Source: Thermoflexales bacterium (GTDB lineage: Bacteria; Chloroflexota; Anaerolineae; Fen-1058). Taken from it: a stretch of DNA of 5,119 nucleotides. Where the stretch lies: contig JADGQE010000298.1 of NCBI GenBank assembly GCA_017882055.1, positions 1-5,119 of the forward strand, given 5' to 3'. A program made the translations under genes and the position numbers. The notes beneath the pieces were generated by a model. That model did not search any database, had not been told where the DNA came from, and saw only the letters and a program-made list of their open reading frames with translations. Positions 1-4,374 of this stretch are shown piece after piece (positions within the stretch are counted from its first letter, which is position 1; every line of letters starts with the position of its first letter).

Positions 1-17
1 GCTGTGCGGCTCATCAT
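1..17 (-). CDS. start of an unidentified downstream gene (partial, runs off the window)
   Basis: Only the first codons are visible, reading M-M-S-R-T-A on the minus strand. The first ATG (17-15) overlaps the TGA stop of the upstream DGC gene (16-14). A second in-frame ATG lies at 14-12. A strong Shine-Dalgarno AAGGAG (28-23) sits 5 nt before the first ATG and 8 nt before the second, inside the end of the upstream gene. This arrangement is typical of a translationally coupled operon gene. Nothing about the product can be inferred from six residues. Confidence 0.45.
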
Positions 18-736
18 GCATTCTCCTTCGCACAAAACACCGTGTACTCTTGTTCAAGCACGCTGAGATAACTCGCTTCTTGCTCGGCGGGTACAGCATT
101 GTAAACCTTCACCAGGTCCAACAACTCGCGCGTCACACCGTTGCCGGGCGCTTTGCCCTGCTCGCGGAACTGCTGAAAGATCGCGGGCAGTGCGATGAGC
201 GTAACCACTTGTCCGTCGACGTTGACCTTCTGAACTGGAATGCCTGATCCGCATGAGCAGGTCGCTTCAATTGCCGAAGGTGCTACTCCTTCGATTTTTG
301 CTTCCCCGATAAACTCGCCTGCGCGTCGATCCCATTTTTTGCCTAACAACTGATCGACCAGTGCAGCGGTTCGATCGGCGGTCACGTTCACCAATTCGCG
401 TCCGCTGTCATTCAAGCGCCGCATCGTGCCGATGTCGCGATCGGTCCTCAGTTCCGTCACAAGGATACTGGCAACCGGCTTGCCCGAATACATCTCGGTC
501 GCTCTGGCGGCACAGCGTTGCTCGCAGCCATCGATGGCAATCGTCGGATAGAAGCGTGCAAAGGCCCGATCGCCTTCACCGCCCGCGAGGAACAACGGCA
601 GGCAGATCGTCACGGTGTCTTTGGGGCGCAATTGCTCCAGCACTTTCAACGCAGCCAATCGCGTGACGGTGCCGCCCGCCAGTTCTTCGCCGGAACACGC
701 CACGATGCCCACTTTCTTCTGCGGTAGATTAACCAT
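14..736 (-). CDS. DGC-domain putative zinc-binding protein with extra CxCG C-terminal module
   Basis: This is a 240-residue protein in two parts. Residues 8-130 form a DGC-type domain, a family predicted to bind zinc through four conserved cysteines. The cysteines are seen at C14 (ACSG), C45 (TICLP), C71 (IDGC motif) and C75. Residues 158-235 are a second part beginning TCSCGSG (C160, C162). It continues with a KVNVDGQVVTLIALPAIF strand/helix pattern and ends LLDLVKVYN...EQEY..FC (C235). This part resembles small stand-alone proteins of anaerobes that I remember but cannot name. No signal peptide or membrane helix is visible, so it is probably cytoplasmic. The start at 736 is chosen because GGAGG (746-742) lies 5 nt upstream. 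The longer reading from 793 is only the dispersed repeat in another frame. It overlaps the preceding DGC gene by 8 nt and couples to the next gene. Domain call is confident; biochemical role is unknown. Confidence 0.85.
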   Translation of the reverse strand: MVNLPQKKVGIVACSGEELAGGTVTRLAALKVLEQLRPKDTVTICLPLFLAGGEGDRAFARFYPTIAIDGCEQRCAARATEMYSGKPVASILVTELRTDRDIGTMRRLNDSGRELVNVTADRTAALVDQLLGKKWDRRAGEFIGEAKIEGVAPSAIEATCSCGSGIPVQKVNVDGQVVTLIALPAIFQQFREQGKAPGNGVTRELLDLVKVYNAVPAEQEASYLSVLEQEYTVFCAKENA

Positions 737-1178
737 GTCGGCCTCCGTCGTTTTCCCCTCGCCCGCTGGGAGAAGGGACAGGGGTGAGGGCATCTACCTC
801 TTGCGCGATCTCTTCGGCCAAAGCGTTCGCCAATTGCTGCCCACCCTCATTCAATTCGGCAATACCCTGCGGCTTGAACTGCTTGTAGCGGCGATACACA
901 TCCAACACCGCGTAGTCTTTCGCCACTTCACCGCCGCTCTCTTTGACCATCTTCGTCGCGCACGCCAACTTGCAGCCGTCGATGGTGATGGCTTGCGCAT
1001 CGGCCACCGTCGCGCGTGTGTGCTCATCACCCAATACCAACAAAGATAACGGCACAAGTTGAGTTGTGTCGGGCCGTAGATCCTCAGTCACAGCATATGC
1101 CGCTTCACGGCTCACACTGCCATACGTTTTACCGATGCCGCTGCACGATACAATCACCACCCGCTTTGGATCGCTCAT
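729..1178 (-). CDS. DGC-domain putative zinc-binding protein, short paralogue
   Basis: This is a 149-residue DGC-type protein, paralogous to the first domain of the next gene. It shows the VSCSG motif (C12) and IDGCKLAC (C69, C73). The cysteine that the longer paralogue has in TICLP is absent here, where the segment reads LVPLSLL, so only three of the four expected ligands are present. Residues up to about 129 look like the native domain. Residues 130-143 (ALTPVPSPSGRGEN) are the translation of a dispersed repeat, so the C-terminal tail is probably acquired. The ATG overlaps the TGA of the upstream GcvH-like gene (ATGA, 4 nt), and GAGG lies 13 nt upstream. The stop overlaps the start of the next DGC gene. 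It may act with the lipoyl protein and the longer DGC protein, which is an inference from operon structure. Confidence 0.83.
   Translation of the reverse strand: MSDPKRVVIVSCSGIGKTYGSVSREAAYAVTEDLRPDTTQLVPLSLLVLGDEHTRATVADAQAITIDGCKLACATKMVKESGGEVAKDYAVLDVYRRYKQFKPQGIAELNEGGQQLANALAEEIAQEVDALTPVPSPSGRGENDGGRHG
750..791 (-). repeat. dispersed palindromic repeat, copy 1, coding the tail of the short DGC protein
   Basis: The core is 755-790. Read on the minus strand it begins CCCTCACCCC and ends GGGCGAGGGG, a C-rich half followed by a G-rich half, so it is an imperfect palindrome. It translates in frame as ALTPVPSPSGRGEN. It matches the second copy at 1519-1554 at 25 of 36 ungapped positions, including the blocks CCCTCAC, CCT and CCTTCTCCC. 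Repeats of this style are widely dispersed in some bacterial genomes and often lie in frame within genes. The family was recognised from memory, not by search. Confidence 0.75.
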
Positions 1179-1642
1179 TGATTTTTCATTTCCTCTTCGG
1201 CTTCGCGTTTCACCACTTCAAAATATGCCGCCGCGTCGAGCAACCGCGATCGTTCGGTTTCCCAGTCGGGCACTTCGATCACCGCCAGCCAGCCCGCGCC
1301 ATACGGGTCTTGATTGATCGCTTCAGGCGCAGCGTCCATCGCCGGATTGATCTCGATCACTTGGCCGCTTATAGGCGAACTCAACGCCACGTTGACCTTA
1401 ATCGTCTCGACCGAAGCGACCTCATCCCCGGCAGCCAACGTTGTGCCGATCGATTTGATCTCCGCAAAAGCGATGTCTCCACTGCGCTGTTGCAAGAAGT
1501 CCGATAAGCCGATCTGCACCCTCACTCCTAAACCTTCTCCCTCAGAGAGAAAGGAAACCCACACGCCTTCGCGCGTGTAGAAACGATCGGTGGCAACCTT
1601 GAACGTGAACTTATCGACAGTCACTTCCAAAAAATCGGGCAT
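1175..1642 (-). CDS. GcvH-like lipoyl-carrier protein (glycine cleavage H / lipoate-binding protein family)
   Basis: This is a 155-residue lipoyl-domain protein. Features in order are FYTREGVWV (21-29), IGLSDFLQQRSGDIAFAEI (44-62), ETIKVNVALSSPISG with the lipoylation lysine K82 (79-93), and QDPYGAGWL near the C-terminus, all at expected H-protein positions. Family members carry lipoate as a swinging arm: for the glycine cleavage complex, or as LbpA-type carriers in sulfur oxidation. No gcvT or gcvP is next to it, and the partners are an ArsR regulator and two DGC proteins. A dedicated non-glycine role is therefore plausible but unproven. Residues 30-42 (SFLSEGEGLGVRV) derive from a dispersed repeat and lengthen a loop. 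Start: the ATG at 1642 lies 8 nt after AGGAG (1655-1651). Alternatives at 1648 (ATG) and 1651 (GTG) are too close to that site. The KNQ-stop overlaps the next ATG. Confidence 0.88.
   Translation of the reverse strand: MPDFLEVTVDKFTFKVATDRFYTREGVWVSFLSEGEGLGVRVQIGLSDFLQQRSGDIAFAEIKSIGTTLAAGDEVASVETIKVNVALSSPISGQVIEINPAMDAAPEAINQDPYGAGWLAVIEVPDWETERSRLLDAAAYFEVVKREAEEEMKNQ
1519..1554 (+). repeat. dispersed palindromic repeat, copy 2, in frame inside the GcvH-like gene
   Basis: The plus strand reads CCCTCACTCCTAAACC followed by TTCTCCCTCAGAGAGAAAGG. This matches the minus-strand reading of copy 1 at 25 of 36 positions. It is therefore inverted relative to the coding direction and is translated as part of SFLSEGEGLGVRV in the lipoyl protein. 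It lies between the conserved VWV and IGLSDF strands, a turn that should tolerate extra residues. The reading frame stays open through it. Confidence 0.72.
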
Positions 1643-1650
1643 GCTCATCA

Positions 1651-1655
1651 CTCCT
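1651..1655 (-). promoter_or_regulatory. Shine-Dalgarno of the GcvH-like gene (decides the start)
   Basis: AGGAG on the minus strand ends 8 nt before the ATG at 1642 and only 2 nt before the ATG at 1648. It abuts the GTG at 1651. Normal spacing selects the MPDFLEV start. Confidence 0.7.
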
Positions 1656-1707
1656 GCGATTCAGGATCTTCAATCCTTTGCGTGCGTTCGAGTCAAAAGA
1701 AAAGTTT

Positions 1708-2058
1708 TTACACAGCGACAGCCTCAATTGCGCTACACTGTGGACATGGGCAATGGTCTACAGCTGCTTTGCGACGAGCACGTTTCACGCCAGTCACAGC
1801 CTGCGCGGCATCCAACACGTCAAACACTTTCGATTGGACAACGCGATAGTAGATGTTCCAGCCATCGCGTCGATCCTGGATCAAACCGGCCTCGCGCAGA
1901 ACGGATAATTGTTGCGAGATATAGGCCTGCCGGTAGCCCAATGCGGCCTCGATGTGGCAGACGCAATGCTCGCCGTCCCGCAAGATTTCCAGAATCTCCA
2001 ATCGAGCCGGGTGCATCAGCGTTTTGAACAACCTGGCCGATTCCTCGTAATAGTCCAT
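1708..2058 (-). CDS. ArsR/SmtB-family transcriptional repressor with CVC and CPCPQC cysteine clusters
   Basis: This is a 116-residue winged-helix protein of normal family length. The N-terminus ESARLFKTLMHPARLEILEIL (6-26) is the classic ArsR helix. It is followed by DGEHCVCHIEAALG (28-41), a recognition helix QAYISQQLSVLREAGLI (44-60), and the wing DRRDGWNIYYRV (62-73). C32 and C34 occupy the position of the ELCVCDL alpha-3 sensing site of arsenic or cadmium sensors. A second cluster, HCPCPQC (C103, C105, C108), lies at the C-terminus. It may therefore sense thiophilic metals, metalloids or sulfur species; the ligand cannot be told from sequence. GGGGA lies 6 nt before the ATG. It is first in the operon, 65 nt ahead of the lipoyl-protein gene, and an inverted repeat just upstream is the likely operator, suggesting autoregulated derepression. 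Confidence 0.9.
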   Translation of the reverse strand: MDYYEESARLFKTLMHPARLEILEILRDGEHCVCHIEAALGYRQAYISQQLSVLREAGLIQDRRDGWNIYYRVVQSKVFDVLDAAQAVTGVKRARRKAAVDHCPCPQCSAIEAVAV

Positions 2059-2075
2059 GACACATCCCCGATAAC

Positions 2076-2095
2076 ATATTCAATAGGCTGAATAT
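2076..2095. promoter_or_regulatory. candidate ArsR operator (inverted repeat upstream of arsR)
   Basis: ATATTCA (2076-2082) and TGAATAT (2089-2095) form a perfect 7-bp inverted repeat with a 6-bp centre, equivalent to ATTC-N8-GAAT. It starts 18 bp upstream of the arsR ATG in AT-rich DNA, where the promoter is expected. Spaced AT-rich palindromes of this kind are typical ArsR/SmtB operators, and I recall ATTC-N8-GAAT for persulfide-responsive SqrR/BigR-type members. No convincing -35/-10 pair could be fixed. Confidence 0.55.
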
Positions 2096-2100
2096 AATTT

Positions 2101-2214
2101 ACACCCGATGCCGAGACGGTCCTAGGCCCGAGTGTCATGGCTTGTAGGTGACATGTGACACCTGTTGAGATTCCGACGACAGCCTCGTGTGATGTAACGA
2201 AGTGAAGCGAGACC
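2101..2214. other. intergenic spacer between the divergent blocks, no gene seen
   Basis: No supportable coding frame was found. The only structure is a small imperfect inverted repeat, AGGTG...CACCT (about 2146-2163). The minus-strand open frame crossing it (2016-2216) resembles nothing recognised and overlaps arsR. Confidence 0.4.
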
Positions 2215-2238
2215 ATAACCCTCCGTGCTGCGGGTTAT
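2215..2238. repeat. hairpin at the 5' edge of the permease fragment
   Basis: ATAACCC (2215-2221) and GGGTTAT (2232-2238) form a perfect 7-bp inverted repeat around a 10-nt loop. No T-run follows, so it is not a convincing rho-independent terminator. It sits where homology to the permease family begins, so it may mark a rearrangement junction. Confidence 0.45.
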
Positions 2239-2455
2239 TCACGTAGCGCAGTCACTGAAGACCAATCCTCGCCTGTTTGACTTGGCCATGGCTTATGGCT
2301 GTTCACTCGCCTTCATGACGCCACTTGGCCATCCGGTCAATACAATATTCTGGTCATGGGACCGGGGGTACAAATTCAGTGATTTTCTGCGCGAAGGCTA
2401 CTGGCTGACACTGATCTTGATCGTCACGATTCTCGTGCTGATAGCAGTAGGCTAG
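2225..2455 (+). pseudogene. C-terminal fragment of an SLC13-type (DASS / anion) permease
   Basis: The 76-codon frame carries the typical end of an SLC13-family transporter. It reads VAQSLKTNPRLFDLAMAYGCSLAFMTPLGHPVNT followed by YKFSDFLREGYWLT and a last hydrophobic helix ILIVTILVLIAVG; these correspond to the family's A.FGAS.aF.TPiG.qTN and yrf.DflRvG.pLt signatures. Full-length members have more than 400 residues, so well over three quarters is missing. An in-frame TAA (2216-2218) lies nine bases upstream, and a 7-bp hairpin spans the boundary. No Shine-Dalgarno is evident before the GTG at 2225. A functional protein is unlikely; it is best read as a relic of a lost anion transporter. The family call is from recognisable motifs, not alignment. 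Confidence 0.7.
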
Positions 2456-2471
2456 GGCATTTGACTGTCGA

Positions 2472-2480
2472 TGCTATAAT
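2472..2480 (+). promoter_or_regulatory. extended -10 promoter element for the response regulator gene
   Basis: TGCTATAAT is a perfect TGN-TATAAT extended -10 motif. Such elements can work without a -35, and none is found at the proper distance; TTGACT at 2461 is only 8 nt away. Transcription would begin near 2487, giving a leader of about 9 nt that just includes the AGGTGA ribosome site at 2487-2492. Confidence 0.5.
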
Positions 2481-2495
2481 CCCCATAGGTGAATT

Positions 2496-2942
2496 ATGCC
2501 TAAACATCTGTTGCTCGTGGACGATGATGAATTGCTGCGCCGTAGCCTGGCGTTTAATCTGGAAAAGGCCGGCTACCGCGTCAGCATGTCGGCTAATGCC
2601 GAAGATGCTCTCGCGTTGGCGCACCGAGACGCGCCTGACCTATGGATTCTGGACATTGGTTTACCGGGTATGGATGGGCTGGAGGCTCTGCGGCAGTATC
2701 GTCAGCGTGCCAATGTGCCGGTCATCTTCCTCACCGCGCGCCGACGACAATTCGATCAGGTGTTAGGACTTGAACTCGGCGCGGACGACTATGTGACTAA
2801 GCCCTTCGCTTTTGACTTACTGCTAGCGCGCCTGGGCGGTGATGATACCGGTGGTCATTGGATCATCGCTGGCAGGCGTGTACATGACACGCTGGATATT
2901 GAAACTAGTGCCGCTGTGGGAGAAATGAGCCAGGGTAGATAA
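2496..2942 (+). CDS. orphan response regulator: receiver domain only, truncated OmpR type
   Basis: Residues 1-112 of this 148-residue protein are a canonical CheY-like receiver. They include the acidic pocket VDDDE (D9-D11), phospho-acceptor D53 in LDIGLPGMDG, T80 in FLTAR, Y99, and K102 in YVTKPF. The segment VLGLELGADDYVTKPF is the style of OmpR-family regulators, which normally continue into a winged-helix DNA-binding domain to about 220-240 residues. Here homology stops at LLARL, and residues 113-148 are a polar tail with no recognisable domain. No histidine kinase is adjacent. AGGTGA lies just before the ATG. The protein could still accept phosphate as a single-domain regulator, but the abrupt ending suggests a 3' truncation by rearrangement, making it a possible pseudogene. 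Confidence 0.8.
   Translation: MPKHLLLVDDDELLRRSLAFNLEKAGYRVSMSANAEDALALAHRDAPDLWILDIGLPGMDGLEALRQYRQRANVPVIFLTARRRQFDQVLGLELGADDYVTKPFAFDLLLARLGGDDTGGHWIIAGRRVHDTLDIETSAAVGEMSQGR
2827..2928 (+). pseudogene. possible 3' end of an unidentified membrane protein, in another frame under the regulator tail
   Basis: In the frame starting at 2827, directly after an in-frame TAG (2824-2826), 33 codons read RAWAVMIPVVIGSSLAGVYM then TRWILKLVPLWEK and a TGA (2926-2928). This is a membrane-helix pattern with a basic/amphipathic end, as at the C-terminus of a permease. It begins where receiver homology ends. I do not recognise the family and it may be chance. Confidence 0.3.
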
Positions 2943-3012
2943 ACGATGTCAAACACAATCGTTGCATAACGAGGTAAAACCCTTCCTCAAGACAGATGGC
3001 ACTTTGCTGAAT

Positions 3013-3034
3013 ACTGTTCGAAACACCGAATAGT
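3013..3034 (+). repeat. 8-bp hairpin in the intergenic region
   Basis: ACTGTTCG (3013-3020) pairs with CGAATAGT (3027-3034), with one G-T pair, around the loop AAACAC. Only CAACATTT follows, so it is a weak terminator candidate for the response regulator or an operator for the downstream block. Confidence 0.35.
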
Positions 3035-3112
3035 CAACATTTAAGGCCGCCGGGTAGGCTGATGATTAGGGGAAACCGAAGATGGAGTAGTACAATTCAT
3101 GCGATGGTCGCG

Positions 3113-3121
3113 AAAGGAGGT
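3113..3121 (+). promoter_or_regulatory. consensus Shine-Dalgarno of the first DUF1214 gene
   Basis: AAAGGAGGT is a near-complete complement of the 16S rRNA 3' end. It lies 8 nt before the ATG at 3130. It fixes the start and suggests efficient translation, in contrast to the second DUF1214 gene, which lacks such a site. Confidence 0.75.
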
Positions 3122-3129
3122 ACGCTATC

Positions 3130-3723
3130 ATGTTTAAGAGAACCACCATCGCAGACATAGTGCAGGGAATCATCGTGGGGGCAGTGCTGGCATTTATCAC
3201 GGCAAATCTCCTCATCAACGCCGAGGTCAATGCCATGCAGACGACGATCAACGGCTGGAGCATCACCCTGCAATGCGGCGTGCCCGGCAACGACATTCTT
3301 CTACGGGCCGCATGCGCCAAGGACATCCCCGCGGCCAACCTGCCGGAAGAGGCGGTGTACTGGACGACGACCGTGGACGGTGCGGGCCATGCGCTCAATG
3401 GACAGCATGACTACATACTGCATTTTCCGCCGGGAGGGCTCCCGCCGAACGATGCATTTTGGTCGCTCACGATGATCGACGCGAATCGGCTCTTGGTGAC
3501 AAACTCCATCGACCGCTACAGCGTCGGCGACAGGTCGGGCCTTGTATCGAACGCCGATGGATCGATCGACATCTACATCCAGAACACGGCTCCGACTGGT
3601 CACGAGTCGAACTGGCTGCCGGCGCCCAGCGGCGACTTCATGCTCTGGCTGCGCGCCTATCAGCCCGGCGCGGCCATCCTGAGCGGCGAGTATCATGTCC
3701 CACCCGTCGTGGAGGTGAAATGA
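3130..3723 (+). CDS. DUF1214 domain protein, membrane-anchored (copy A)
   Basis: This is a 197-residue protein. Residues 7-29 form a hydrophobic N-terminal helix (IADIVQGIIVGAVLAFITANLL), an uncleaved anchor or signal. The rest is a DUF1214 domain: NGWSITL (41-47), VPGNDILLRAAC (51-62), YWTTTVDGAGHALNG (77-91), and the hallmark HFPPGGLPPNDAFWSLTM (98-115). It continues with RYSVGDRSGL (129-138), DGSIDIYIQNTAP (142-154) and HESNWLPAP (157-165). The domain probably faces outside the cytoplasm. DUF1214 is commonly found with DUF1254, fused or adjacent, and has no established biochemical function. The next gene is a DUF1254 protein whose ATGATG start overlaps this stop, so the two are probably co-translated and may form a complex. 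It is clearly paralogous to the gene at 4375, sharing GAVLAFITA, FPPGGLPPNDAFWSLTM and HESNWLPAP. Confidence 0.88.
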   Translation: MFKRTTIADIVQGIIVGAVLAFITANLLINAEVNAMQTTINGWSITLQCGVPGNDILLRAACAKDIPAANLPEEAVYWTTTVDGAGHALNGQHDYILHFPPGGLPPNDAFWSLTMIDANRLLVTNSIDRYSVGDRSGLVSNADGSIDIYIQNTAPTGHESNWLPAPSGDFMLWLRAYQPGAAILSGEYHVPPVVEVK

Positions 3724-4358
3724 TGTCGAAGATGAAAAACGAAGAAACGAAAAGCGAAGCAGTCCAGACCAGAGGCGGGAGAAAAACCCACCACCTGCGC
3801 ACGTTCGCCTTGACAATGATCATAGCGTGGGGACTCGGCACCTTCGCCTTCATCTACTTCTACCCGCACCTCATGTACAACGCGTTCGAGAAGGGGATAG
3901 TCCAGCATGGGCTCGGCGGCGGGCCGATTCCCGTCAATACGCTCTATGCGGTACCGAACCTCGCTTCGCCATCTGCAAGCTCCAACTTACTGAAAACCGG
4001 CACGAACCAGGACACCCTCTACATCGGTGGCTGGCTCGACCTCTCCAAAGGGCCGCAAGTTTTGCATGTGCCGGACATGGCAGGCCGATATTACAGCGTG
4101 CAGTTCACTGACCCGTCGGACGGCACTGACTTTGCTTACGTCGGCAAACGCACCACGGGCACGCAGGCGGGAAATTATCTCATTACCGGTCCGGGCTGGA
4201 AAGGAACCGTACTGCAGGGCATGAAGCAAATATCCTCGCCGAACAATTCGGTGCTCGTTCTCGGACGAGTGTTCGTCGAGAGCGACAGCGATCTTCCGAC
4301 TGCATACGGTTTGGCTAAGCAGATACAGCTCACGCCGCTCAGCGGTTCAATCCAATAA
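3723..4358 (+). CDS. DUF1254 domain protein, membrane-anchored (copy A)
   Basis: The protein is 211 residues from the ATG at 3723. GGAGG (3711-3715) lies 7 nt upstream. The adjacent ATG at 3720 is a possible start with 4-nt spacing. A charged cytoplasmic head (1-26) precedes one membrane helix, TFALTMIIAWGLGTFAFIYF (27-46). The DUF1254 domain follows: the family-typical TNQDTLY (94-100), GGWLDLSKGPQVLHVPD (102-118), AGRYYSVQFTDP (120-131), RTTGTQAGNYLITGPGWKG (143-161), SSPNNSVLVLGRV and a final LTPLSG. Much longer open readings upstream in this frame only run through the DUF1214 gene and are not supported. It overlaps the DUF1214 stop and is followed after 16 nt by a second DUF1214 gene. DUF1254 and DUF1214 are often two halves of one longer protein, so partnership is likely. 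Enzymatic role is unknown. Confidence 0.87.
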   Translation: MSKMKNEETKSEAVQTRGGRKTHHLRTFALTMIIAWGLGTFAFIYFYPHLMYNAFEKGIVQHGLGGGPIPVNTLYAVPNLASPSASSNLLKTGTNQDTLYIGGWLDLSKGPQVLHVPDMAGRYYSVQFTDPSDGTDFAYVGKRTTGTQAGNYLITGPGWKGTVLQGMKQISSPNNSVLVLGRVFVESDSDLPTAYGLAKQIQLTPLSGSIQ

Positions 4359-4362
4359 AGCG

Positions 4363-4368
4363 TATAAT
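4363..4368 (+). promoter_or_regulatory. possible -10 element placing transcription start on the ATG (leaderless)
   Basis: A perfect TATAAT ends 6 nt before the ATG at 4375, so the usual -10 to +1 distance would start transcription on the A of the start codon. No Shine-Dalgarno is visible before this gene and no good -35 is found. It may be a chance AT-rich stretch in the 16-nt gap. Confidence 0.3.
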
Positions 4369-4374
4369 AAGACA

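Larger units (their letters stand above)
2943..3129. other. intergenic region upstream of the DUF1214/DUF1254 block
   Basis: No coding frame is supported. It contains small inverted repeats: AACGAT...ATCGTT (2942-2963) and ACTGTTCG...CGAATAGT (3013-3034). TACAAT (3091-3096) is a possible -10 element without a clear -35. The region ends in the strong ribosome-binding site of the next gene. Confidence 0.4.

Noticed and set aside
737..793. Longer N-terminus for the second DGC protein, beginning MPSPLSLLPAGEGK
   Set aside because: These codons are the dispersed repeat read in another frame. The ATG at 736 has GGAGG at 5 nt, and DGC homology begins just after it.
361..1049. Plus-strand open frames opposite the DGC genes
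   Set aside because: Arg/Ser/Cys-rich translations are typical of the antisense of GC-rich genes. Both DGC genes are supported by motifs on the other strand.
1590..2027. Plus-strand 145-codon open frame opposite arsR
   Set aside because: It is antisense to two recognised genes, and its translation is low-complexity and unlike any known family.
2016..2216. Minus-strand 66-codon frame across the arsR upstream region
   Set aside because: It overlaps the arsR start and operator in another frame, with no ribosome site and no recognisable product.
2215..2238. Hairpin as a rho-independent terminator
   Set aside because: The stem is only 7 bp with a 10-nt loop and no T-run on either side.
2461..2480. 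TTGACT and TATAAT as a -35/-10 pair
   Set aside because: The spacer is 8 nt instead of about 17, so only the extended -10 is retained.
3459..3722. Upstream extension of the DUF1254 gene within the DUF1214 gene
   Set aside because: It fully overlaps a well-supported gene, has no homology, and the ATGs at 3720/3723 have a GGAGG site.
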